DNA of 12,573 bases from positions 1-12,573 of the forward strand of contig CBDCHC010000009.1 of the NCBI GenBank assembly GCA_965217075.1, in the 5' to 3' direction. Of this stretch, positions 1-6,833 are shown piece by piece (position 1 is the stretch's first letter; each line of letters starts with the position of its first letter). This DNA is from CBDCHC01 sp965217075. GTDB lineage: Bacteria; Pseudomonadota; Gammaproteobacteria; PS1; Pseudothioglobaceae. The position numbers and the translations under genes were made by a program. Below the pieces are notes generated by a model, which was given only the letters and a program-made list of their open reading frames with translations, had not been told where the DNA came from and did no database searches.

Positions 1-39
1 TACATCGTCAAATGTTAAAGATAATTGTTCTATTTTCAT
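1..39 (-). CDS. guaB: IMP dehydrogenase, N-terminal fragment (runs off window)
   Basis: Only the first 13 codons are present, starting at the ATG at 39-37 and reading MKIEQLSLTFDDV. The LTFDDV string near the N-terminus is characteristic of IMP dehydrogenase, which oxidises IMP to XMP in guanine nucleotide synthesis. A strong Shine-Dalgarno AGGAG (46-50, minus strand) lies 6 bases before the ATG and overlaps the TAG stop of the preceding gene, so this is the next gene of the valS operon. The call rests on a very short stretch; the real gene start and its orientation are secure, the identity is likely but not proven. Confidence 0.65.
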   Translation of the reverse strand, partial: MKIEQLSLTFDDV

Positions 40-48
40 AATATTCTC

Positions 49-675
49 CTATTTTATTTTGACAATTATAATACCTAATAAAACACCTATAGATAATAAA
101 ATACCACCATACAAAAACCACAGCCTATTAGACTCTTCAATACTATAATCATTATTTAATTTTAATAATTTTAATTTAGCTGTTAAATTTAAATTTTTTT
201 TTGTTAAATTATAATTATTACGTTCTAACTCTAGAGTTTCATAATAAGTTTTTTTAATATAGTTGTTCTCTGTTATTAATTTTTGTTGTTTACTTTTATT
301 TAATATTAATTCTTTAGTTAATTTCATTACGTTTTTGGTTAATTTATTAATATTGTTTTTTTGTTTAGTGGTTGATAACTTATTTATATTTAATATTTTT
401 TTTAGCTTATTTAATTGTTTTTTTGCTGGTTCATTATTAGTAAGATAACGAGAAAGAATCCAGCCTATAGTGGTCTCAAATTTTACTTTAGTCCAACCAT
501 CGTCACTAGTTTCAATCAGATTTAGCTTGCTACCAGATGAAACTGCTCTTAAGATATTATCTTCAAAATTTTTATCACTACGAATAGGAATATCTATTTG
601 ATCTGAAATATAAACATTAGCAGCAAAGCTATAGATATTAGTTGATATTAGTATTAAGAATATTGTAATTTTCAT
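49..675 (-). CDS. SH3-domain, membrane-anchored envelope protein (YgiM/TIGR04211-like)
   Basis: 208 residues. A hydrophobic signal segment (1-18, ending YSFA) is followed by a bacterial SH3 domain (about 20-80) with the usual elements: IPIRSDKN, a GSKLNLIET turn, DDGWTKVKF and TIGWILSRYL. Residues about 83-180 are a Lys/Asn/Leu-rich, coiled-coil-like helix, and one transmembrane helix (about 185-206) closes the protein. This order and length match E. coli YgiM (about 206 aa) and the 'SH3 and anchor domain' family. It probably sits in the inner membrane facing the periplasm; the molecular function is not established. Its ATG overlaps the valS TGA (ATGA, 672-675), implying translational coupling, and its stop overlaps the RBS of the next gene. 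Confidence 0.8.
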   Translation of the reverse strand: MKITIFLILISTNIYSFAANVYISDQIDIPIRSDKNFEDNILRAVSSGSKLNLIETSDDGWTKVKFETTIGWILSRYLTNNEPAKKQLNKLKKILNINKLSTTKQKNNINKLTKNVMKLTKELILNKSKQQKLITENNYIKKTYYETLELERNNYNLTKKNLNLTAKLKLLKLNNDYSIEESNRLWFLYGGILLSIGVLLGIIIVKIK

Positions 676-3380
676 ATTTTATTAATTTTTTGTAATTGCT
701 CAATAAAGTTATTTATGTTAATTTTAGCAGTTGATAATCTTTGTTTTTCTATCAAAATAACTTCTTTTTTAGCATTGTTAATAAATTTTTCATTCTTAAG
801 CTTGGTATTAGATATATTTATTTGTTGTTTTAATTTTTTTATTTCCTTATTAAGGCGAGATATTTCTAATTTTTTATCAATAATATTTTTAAGTGGTATT
901 AAAATTTTCATATTATGTAATGTAACGCTAGCATATTCATCGTTTTTATTAAAAGTATGACTTATGTCAGTTAATTTTGCTATATTTATTATAGTATTTA
1001 AATTATTGTTTAAATATTTTTTAGCTATACTATCGATATTATCAACAAAACAAGGAATTTTTTTGTTAGGAGCTACATGCATGTTGGAACGAATTTTACG
1101 AATTTCTATGATAAAAGATTTTATCCAATTAGTTTCGTCAATTGCTTTATTATTAATAAGTTTTTTATTAACTAATGGATATTTTTTTTGTGATAATAAA
1201 TCTTTATTGTTGAAATTTGCATAAATTTCTTCAGTTATAAAAGGAATTACAGGGTGGAGTAGTGCTAGTACTTCATCTAAAACAACAATTAAAGTTGCTT
1301 TAGTGTTGCTTTTTGTGATATTTTGTTTTGATAACTCTATATACCAATCACAAAAATCATGCCAAACAAAATCATATAATTCTTTAGCCATCAAATCAAG
1401 TCTATAATCTCCTACATGTTTATTAATATTAATTTTTATTTGCTGCAAGCGCGAAAGTATCCATTTATCCGTAGTAGCAAGAGTTGTTTTATTATTTGTA
1501 TATTTATTAATATCATCTATATTGCTAAAAATAAATCTCGCTGCATTCCATAATTTATTGCAAAAATTTCTATAACCCTCTACTTGCTTTAAATCAAACT
1601 TAATATCACTGGTAAACGATGCATTAGCAATAAAATTAAAACGCAAGGCATCTGCTCCATAAGCATTTATACCATTTGGGAATTCTTTTTTAGTTTGTAT
1701 TTTAATTTTATTAGCAATCTTTTCCTGCATCATATTTGTAGTGCGCTTTGTTATTAACTCATTTAAGCTAATACCGTCAATTACATCAATTGGATCAAGT
1801 ACATTGCCTTTTGATTTGCTCATTTTATTACCATGTATATCGCGCACTAAACCAGTAATATATACATCTTTAAAAGGCACTTTGTCAGTAAATTTAAGAC
1901 CAAACATTATCATTCTTGCTACCCAAAAAAATATAATATCAAAGCCAGTTACAAGTACATTAGTTGGGTAGAATTGCATAAGTTGTTTATTATTGGGCCA
2001 ACCAAGTGTAGAAAATGGCCATAATGCTGATGAAAACCAAGTGTCAAGTACATCTTCGTCTTGTGTTAATTTTTTATTTGGAGCTTGTTTTTGTGCTGCG
2101 ACTAATGAATTTGCAACATAAACCTTACCATCTTCATCAAAATAAGCAGGAATACGATGACCCCACCAAATTTGACGAGAAATACACCAATCCTCAATAT
2201 TATTCATCCAGTTAAAATATGTTTTTTGCCAGCTTTTAGGCACAAAATTAATTTCTCCATTTTTAACAGCATTTATAGCTTTTTTTGCTAATTTATCTGT
2301 TTTAACAAACCATTGGTCGGTAAGATATGGTTCAATTATAGTACCAGTCCTATCACTTCTTGGAATCATTAGAGTATGTTTTTTAGTGGAAATTAACAAA
2401 TTTAATATTTTTAAATCTTCTATAATTTTTTCCCTAGCAATAAATCTATCTAATCCCTCGTATTTGCCACCATTTTTATTAATTTTTGCATCTTTAGTTA
2501 ATATATTTATATTAGCAAGTTTATGTTTTTTACCAATAGCATAATCATTGAAATCATGTGCTGGGGTAATCTTAACACAACCAGTACCAAACTTCATATC
2601 AACATATTCATCAGCAATAACAGGTATATTTCTACCAATAAGCGGTAGGATTACAGTTTTACCAATTAAATGCTGATAACGTTTATCATTAGGATTAACT
2701 GCAACTGCACTATCACCAAGTATAGTTTCAGGTCTTGTAGTAGCAACAGTTATTAATTCATCGCTGTCTTTAAGAGGGTAGCTGATTGACCACATATAGC
2801 CATTTTCTTCTGTAGCAATAACTTCTAAATCTGATATAGCTGTAAGTAAAATAGGGTCCCAATTTATTAGTTTTTTGCCTCTATAAATCTCACCATCATT
2901 ATATAAATCAATAAAAGCTTTATTAACAGCAAAAGACATATCATCGTCCATGGTAAATTTTTCTTTTTGCCAATCAACTGATGCTCCAAGTCTGCGCATT
3001 TGCTTAGTAATTGTGTTACCAGATTTTTTTTTCCATTGCCAGATTTTGTCAATAAAAGCATCTCTACCTAAATCATATTTAGTAATATTTTTAGCGTTTA
3101 ATTGTCTTTCCACTATCATTTGTGTAGCAATACCAGCATGATCAGTGCCTGGTTGCCATAATGTTTTGTGTCCTTTCATACGATAAGTACGAGTAAGAGT
3201 ATCCATTATACTATATTGAAAAGCATGCCCCATATGTAAACTGCCAGTAACATTAGGTGGAGGCAAAATAATAGTATAATAATCATTGCTATTATTTATT
3301 TCGGCACTAAAAAGATTTTTTTCTTCCCATAATTTATTATATTTTTTTTCAATAATATGTGGATTATATGTCTTTTCCAT
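672..3380 (-). CDS. valS: Valine--tRNA ligase
   Basis: 902 residues, a cytoplasmic class I aminoacyl-tRNA synthetase that charges tRNA-Val. The N-terminus carries PPPNVTGSLHMGHAF, with the HIGH-type motif HMGH at residues 49-52. The second ATP-binding motif KMSKS is at residues 519-523 within GNKMSKSKGNVLDP. Between them lies the editing (CP1) domain, including the TVATTRPETILGD and GTGCVKITPAHD strings typical of ValRS. The WCISRQIWWGHRIPAY segment is also diagnostic. The C-terminal coiled-coil arm is present (Lys/Asn/Ile-rich, about 830-900). The protein is shorter than E. coli ValS (951 aa) but complete in frame. It heads a minus-strand operon with the SH3 protein and the probable guaB. 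Confidence 0.97.
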   Translation of the reverse strand: MEKTYNPHIIEKKYNKLWEEKNLFSAEINNSNDYYTIILPPPNVTGSLHMGHAFQYSIMDTLTRTYRMKGHKTLWQPGTDHAGIATQMIVERQLNAKNITKYDLGRDAFIDKIWQWKKKSGNTITKQMRRLGASVDWQKEKFTMDDDMSFAVNKAFIDLYNDGEIYRGKKLINWDPILLTAISDLEVIATEENGYMWSISYPLKDSDELITVATTRPETILGDSAVAVNPNDKRYQHLIGKTVILPLIGRNIPVIADEYVDMKFGTGCVKITPAHDFNDYAIGKKHKLANINILTKDAKINKNGGKYEGLDRFIAREKIIEDLKILNLLISTKKHTLMIPRSDRTGTIIEPYLTDQWFVKTDKLAKKAINAVKNGEINFVPKSWQKTYFNWMNNIEDWCISRQIWWGHRIPAYFDEDGKVYVANSLVAAQKQAPNKKLTQDEDVLDTWFSSALWPFSTLGWPNNKQLMQFYPTNVLVTGFDIIFFWVARMIMFGLKFTDKVPFKDVYITGLVRDIHGNKMSKSKGNVLDPIDVIDGISLNELITKRTTNMMQEKIANKIKIQTKKEFPNGINAYGADALRFNFIANASFTSDIKFDLKQVEGYRNFCNKLWNAARFIFSNIDDINKYTNNKTTLATTDKWILSRLQQIKININKHVGDYRLDLMAKELYDFVWHDFCDWYIELSKQNITKSNTKATLIVVLDEVLALLHPVIPFITEEIYANFNNKDLLSQKKYPLVNKKLINNKAIDETNWIKSFIIEIRKIRSNMHVAPNKKIPCFVDNIDSIAKKYLNNNLNTIINIAKLTDISHTFNKNDEYASVTLHNMKILIPLKNIIDKKLEISRLNKEIKKLKQQINISNTKLKNEKFINNAKKEVILIEKQRLSTAKININNFIEQLQKINKI

Positions 3381-3435
3381 ATTCTATTTAAATGTTTTAT
3401 ATCTATTAAAGTTTAGAGATTTTACCAAATAATAA

Positions 3436-3444
3436 ATTGTAGCA
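3436..3444 (-). promoter_or_regulatory. Candidate extended -10 promoter for valS operon
   Basis: On the minus strand the sequence reads TGC-TACAAT, an extended -10 element about 56 bases upstream of the valS ATG. No good -35 hexamer is found at the expected distance, which extended -10 promoters tolerate. The region is very AT-rich, so chance matches are likely and the call is tentative. Confidence 0.3.
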
Positions 3445-3519
3445 TATGTTAGTTTTTTATACTATTATTTAATAGCTTAATATATCACATTATTATAATA
3501 TAATTGTATTACGAAATGT

Positions 3520-3547
3520 TTGCAAAAATATTTTTTATATGTAGAAT
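3520..3547 (+). promoter_or_regulatory. Candidate sigma70 promoter for the small secreted protein
   Basis: TTGCAA (3520-3525) and TAGAAT (3542-3547) are separated by 16 bases and lie upstream of the gene at 3579, which has a clear AAGGA ribosome binding site (3565-3569). A second TATAAT sits at 3494-3499 but lacks a -35. This is a sequence-only prediction in AT-rich DNA. Confidence 0.35.
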
Positions 3548-3578
3548 TTGTTTTATTTATAAATAAGGATATTTAGTT

Positions 3579-3800
3579 ATGAAATTAAAAATTATGCTTT
3601 GTGTATTATTATTTGGTGCTTCGTTAGTTTATGCTGATAGTATTCCAATATTAGCAGACGAACCAACAGAGGCAGCTATGCAAAAAGTACGTGATGGGGC
3701 AAAAAAACATTGTCAGCAAGATGATGAAGATCAAAGAGCACAATGTGTTGCTGATTATTATGCCCAACATAATTTAGACGAAGAACCAAGTTGTGATTAA
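3579..3800 (+). CDS. Small secreted protein with three mature cysteines, function unknown
   Basis: 73 residues. The N-terminus (1-19, KLKIMLCVLLFGASLVYA) is a classical Sec signal peptide with a likely cleavage after Ala19, leaving a mature protein of about 54 residues. The mature part is acidic and charged and carries Cys45 (KKHCQQ), Cys56 (AQCVAD) and Cys72 (PSCD), so one disulfide plus a free thiol is possible. The RBS AAGGA at 3565-3569 supports the start. I do not recognise the family. It lies 81 bases upstream of three secreted rhodanese-like proteins on the same strand, so a role in periplasmic sulfur or thiol chemistry is conceivable, but this is inference from position only. Confidence 0.7.
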   Translation: MKLKIMLCVLLFGASLVYADSIPILADEPTEAAMQKVRDGAKKHCQQDDEDQRAQCVADYYAQHNLDEEPSCD

Positions 3801-3828
3801 GAATTTGCTTAAACAGCAAGTAGTTGTA

Positions 3829-3854
3829 ATATAGTTTTGCTATATTGCTTTTTA
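3829..3854 (+). terminator. Weak hairpin with T-run between the small protein and first rhodanese gene
   Basis: AATATAG (3829-3835) pairs with CTATATT (3841-3847) around a TTTTG loop, followed by GC and a T5 run. The outer AGCAA (3816-3820) can also pair with TTGCT (3846-3850) in a competing fold. The stem is AT-only apart from one pair, so it could be a weak terminator or attenuator, or chance. Confidence 0.3.
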
Positions 3855-3881
3855 TAATTTTATAAATTTAAGGAAAAAAAT

Positions 3882-4520
3882 ATGAAAGTTAAATTATATG
3901 TAGTAGGTGTTATGGGGTTATTTATGCTTATGACAGGTTTAAATGCAAGACCAGTTGGCATTGTTAAAGGAGTTATGGATCTTGGTGGAATATCTCGTGA
4001 TCAAAATAATAAAGCTACAATTCATCCAGCATTTGCAAAGACTTCTAGACCGTGCCCTCCTTTTTGTATTCAACCAACACATCCTTTTGCACCAGCTGCA
4101 GTTGATACTGTAACTGAGTTAGACATAATTCATGCTGCATATAATGTGCAAAATGGTGATAATTCAATGTTAATAGTTGATGCTAGAACCCCTGTTTGGT
4201 CTACAGCTGCTAAAGGTGGTACTATCCCTGGCGCTGTAAATATTCCATTTAATAAAATGAATGCTAAAGCATTAGCTAAAGATCCAATTGCAGTAATTGA
4301 TTTAATGGTTAAACATTTTGGTGTTAAATCTAACGATGATATACTTAATTTTGATGACGCTAAAACTTTATATTTATTTTGTAATGGTTTGTGGTGTGGT
4401 CAGTCTCCTGCTGCTATCCGTGCTTTACTTAGTCTTGGTTATCCAGAACATAAACTTAAATACTATCGTGGTGGTATGAATGCTTGGCATTCTTTAGGTC
4501 TTAGTACTGTTTCTAGATAA
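3882..4520 (+). CDS. Secreted rhodanese-like protein, copy 1 (two active-loop cysteines)
   Basis: 212 residues, preceded by an AAGGA RBS at 3871-3875. A signal peptide (1-22, ending GLNA) would leave a mature N-terminus RPVGI. Residues 23-80 form a conserved extension containing GGISRDQNN and SRPCPPFCIQP, with Cys58 and Cys62 in a CPPFC motif. The rhodanese domain covers about 82-208: LIVDARTP (Asp100, Arg102), KGGTIPGAVNIPF, then the active loop LFCNGLWCGQS with Cys167 at the catalytic position and an extra Cys172, and YYRGGMNAWHSLGL at the end. Compared with GlpE-type rhodaneses the loop between Cys167 and the following helix is about two residues longer. Rhodaneses carry sulfane sulfur on the catalytic Cys; the periplasmic location and substrate here are inferred. 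It is the first of three tandem paralogs and is followed by a strong terminator. Confidence 0.85.
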   Translation: MKVKLYVVGVMGLFMLMTGLNARPVGIVKGVMDLGGISRDQNNKATIHPAFAKTSRPCPPFCIQPTHPFAPAAVDTVTELDIIHAAYNVQNGDNSMLIVDARTPVWSTAAKGGTIPGAVNIPFNKMNAKALAKDPIAVIDLMVKHFGVKSNDDILNFDDAKTLYLFCNGLWCGQSPAAIRALLSLGYPEHKLKYYRGGMNAWHSLGLSTVSR

Positions 4521-4540
4521 AAAAGTTTAGCTATAAATAA

Positions 4541-4566
4541 AAAAAGGCACTTTGGTGCCTTTTTTT
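4541..4566 (+). terminator. Intrinsic terminator after rhodanese copy 1
   Basis: AAAAAGGCAC (4541-4550) pairs with GTGCCTTTTT (4555-4564) around a TTTG loop, with the T-run continuing to 4566. The A-rich 5' arm makes it look bidirectional. It would uncouple copy 1 from copies 2 and 3, or give copy 1 a higher transcript level. Confidence 0.85.
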
Positions 4567-4593
4567 ATACTTAAATCATAGTAAAATAAACAT

Positions 4594-5220
4594 ATGAAAT
4601 TTACATTATTATTAAGCATAATATTTTTATACAATACTGTTGTAGCTAGACCAGTAAATATTACTAAAGGTATTATGAAAGTAGCAGGTATTAGTAGAAA
4701 TCAAGATAATAGAAATAAAATACATGAAAGGTTTGCCTTTAGTTCAAGACCATGTCCACCTTTTTGCTTACAACCAACTAACCCCTTTAGACCTTATTTA
4801 ATTGATGTAGTTGGGGAAATAGAAATAATTTACTTGGTACAAAAAATATTAGCAGGAGATGAAAATAACTTATTAATAGATGTTAGGGAAGAAAAACAAA
4901 GAAAATTAGTAGCAGGAGGAGCTATACCTAATTCAGTAAATATTGTTTTTAATTTATTAGATAAAAAAGCAATTGATAAAAACTTTAATGCAGTAATTGA
5001 TTTAATAGTAAATAAATTTGATGTAACAAATAATGATAATGTTTTAAGTTTTAATAATGTAAAAACACTGTATTTTTTTTGTGATGGGCAGTGGGATCCT
5101 AGAGCATCTACTGTAATTAATTCATTACTATCAATTGGTTACCCAGAAGATAAAATTAAATATTATCGCGGCGGATTAAATGATTGGCATAGTGTTGGTT
5201 TAACAGTTATAAACGGGTAA
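4594..5220 (+). CDS. Secreted rhodanese-like protein, copy 2 (single active-loop cysteine)
   Basis: 208 residues, paralogous to its neighbours over the whole length. The signal peptide (1-18, NTVVA) leaves mature RPVNITKG. GISRNQDN and SRPCPPFCLQP (Cys54, Cys58) are conserved. The rhodanese domain has LLIDVREE, GGAIPNSVNI, and an active loop FFCDGQWDPRAS in which Cys163 is kept but the second loop cysteine of copy 1 is replaced by Asp168. It ends YYRGGLNDWHSVGL. No clear Shine-Dalgarno precedes the ATG, and a terminator lies just upstream, so expression may be low or depend on a local promoter not evident here. Conservation of the whole fold suggests it is still a protein, not a relic. Start chosen because the signal peptide begins there. 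Confidence 0.8.
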   Translation: MKFTLLLSIIFLYNTVVARPVNITKGIMKVAGISRNQDNRNKIHERFAFSSRPCPPFCLQPTNPFRPYLIDVVGEIEIIYLVQKILAGDENNLLIDVREEKQRKLVAGGAIPNSVNIVFNLLDKKAIDKNFNAVIDLIVNKFDVTNNDNVLSFNNVKTLYFFCDGQWDPRASTVINSLLSIGYPEDKIKYYRGGLNDWHSVGLTVING

Positions 5221-5223
5221 TAT

Positions 5224-5892
5224 ATGTATAAATTACTAGTTATTATTTTATTATTTTCTAATATTGTCTATGCTAAACCAGTATCTTTAACTATAAAGGA
5301 TATTTCTATAGCAGGAATTTCTCGTAATCAAGATAATAAAGCTAGAATACCATTAGAATTTACTTTTACTTCGCGCCCATGTCCACCATTTTGTATTCAA
5401 CCAATTAACCCTTTCAAGCCAGCTAGAGTTGATGCAGTAACTGAACTTGATATTATTGAGGTTGTTAAAAAAATAAAAGAAGAAGAGGCGGAAGATATAC
5501 TTATTGTTGATAACAGAATTCCATTTTTTTTAATCGCAAGAAAGGGTGGTACTATTCCTACTGCTATAAATATTCCTTATTATAAATTAAATAATTATGC
5601 TGTTAAAAAAGATATAAAAGCAGTAAAAAAAATATTAGTAGAATATTTTGGAGTTACTATAGATGAAGATGGTAAATTAAATTTTGAAGACGCTAAAATA
5701 TTGTATTTATTTTGTGGAGGTATTTGGAGCGCCCAAACTACTACAGTGATAAAAACATTACTTAAACTTGGTTATATAGATAGAAGGTTAAAGTATTATA
5801 GAGGTGGTATGAATTCTTGGCATTTTTTAGGGCTTACTACAGTTGATGAAAATGGCAAAGATATATTAGGCGGTACAGGGCAAATTCAATAA
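5224..5892 (+). CDS. Secreted rhodanese-like protein, copy 3 (single active-loop cysteine)
   Basis: 222 residues, beginning 3 bases after copy 2 ends, so the two are likely co-translated; the RBS is weak (GGGT). The signal peptide (1-17, NIVYA) leaves mature KPVSLTIK. GISRNQDNKA and SRPCPPFCIQP (Cys53, Cys57) are conserved. The rhodanese domain shows LIVDNRIP, KGGTIPTAINIPY, active loop LFCGGIWSAQT with Cys164 kept and Ser169 in place of the second cysteine, and YYRGGMNSWHFLGL. It has a C-terminal tail of about 18 residues (DENGKDILGGTGQIQ) that the other copies lack. Its stop lies 4 bases from the stop of the convergent Nudix gene. Confidence 0.82.
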   Translation: MYKLLVIILLFSNIVYAKPVSLTIKDISIAGISRNQDNKARIPLEFTFTSRPCPPFCIQPINPFKPARVDAVTELDIIEVVKKIKEEEAEDILIVDNRIPFFLIARKGGTIPTAINIPYYKLNNYAVKKDIKAVKKILVEYFGVTIDEDGKLNFEDAKILYLFCGGIWSAQTTTVIKTLLKLGYIDRRLKYYRGGMNSWHFLGLTTVDENGKDILGGTGQIQ

Positions 5893-5896
5893 TATA

Positions 5897-6799
5897 CTAA
5901 ATTTTACTAATACCAGCAATACCATGAGCATAATTTTTTTGTGCTAACACTAAATCTTTATGACTTATGCCACCTAAAAAATATACAGGAATATTAATAT
6001 CTGTTATCATTTTTTTGGCTTTAGCAAAACCAATAGTTGGTGCATTAGGATGACTGATAGTTTTTTTTATAGCTGATAAACTAACAAAATCTAAAGATAA
6101 TTTTTCTGCATATTTTAATTCTTTGATAGTATGAGTTGAGGCTGATATAATTTTATCTTTTTGTTTAGATGTTGTTTGCATAAGCTTAGTGCTACTTAAA
6201 TGGTATCCGTTGCAATAGTTACTATTATTTGGTATATTTAGCAATAATTTAATATTATTTTGTTGGCATTTTTGATAAATATTTTTGATAAATATTTCAG
6301 TTAAATTATATTTTGATCGTAATTGTATCATTTTTATACCATTTAATATTTGCTTTTCAAATAATACTCTCCACTCTTTTGTATAATGATTATCAGGCGT
6401 TATCCAATATTTTATTGGCAATGTAATAGTATTGATTAATGGCTTTACTGTTGGCAATAATTTATATTGTTCTACATTATCTATAAGACAAAAATTGATA
6501 TTTTGTCCTTCTTTAGAAATAATTGTGCCTTCATATTTATCTACAATAAATACCTCTAATATTACTAATTTATTAATATATGATTGTTTAATAGTTTTTA
6601 AAAAATGACATTTTGTTACTGTGATAGACAGCTCTTCGTGCAGCTCTCTTATTAATGCAGTTTGTTTGTTTTCACCTGTTTTTATTTTACCACCGGCAAA
6701 TTCCCAGTATCCAGCCATAAATTGATGTTCTTTTCTTTGACTTAATAAAACCTTATTATCTTTAAAGATAATGCCAATTGCAGCAGTTATTGTTTGCAT
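5897..6799 (-). CDS. Nudix (MutT-type) hydrolase fused to a thiamine-phosphate-synthase-like domain
   Basis: 300 residues in two domains. Residues 1-128 are a MutT-like Nudix domain: a Nudix box runs from Gly37 to Ile59 (GKIKTGE, then RELHEELSI), with Ser58 where the consensus has Gly. MutT enzymes hydrolyse oxidised nucleotides such as 8-oxo-dGTP. Residues about 130-300 resemble ThiE/TenI: an opening KQILNGIKMIQLRSK, central YHLSS, ISASTHTIKEL, and the phosphate-binding-like FLGGISHKDL near the end. This two-domain arrangement is known in gammaproteobacteria; whether the C-terminal domain makes thiamine phosphate is uncertain. The start lies close to the 5' end of divergent gshA, so promoters must overlap coding sequence. 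Confidence 0.88.
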   Translation of the reverse strand: MQTITAAIGIIFKDNKVLLSQRKEHQFMAGYWEFAGGKIKTGENKQTALIRELHEELSITVTKCHFLKTIKQSYINKLVILEVFIVDKYEGTIISKEGQNINFCLIDNVEQYKLLPTVKPLINTITLPIKYWITPDNHYTKEWRVLFEKQILNGIKMIQLRSKYNLTEIFIKNIYQKCQQNNIKLLLNIPNNSNYCNGYHLSSTKLMQTTSKQKDKIISASTHTIKELKYAEKLSLDFVSLSAIKKTISHPNAPTIGFAKAKKMITDINIPVYFLGGISHKDLVLAQKNYAHGIAGISKI

Positions 6800-6833
6800 A
6801 AGTAGTAAAATATATGATTTATTTATTTTGTAA

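Noticed and set aside
715..1224. Hydrophobic plus-strand frames opposite valS
   Set aside because: Leu/Ile/Phe-rich translations are the expected antisense of AT-rich Lys/Asn codons in the valS C-terminal arm.
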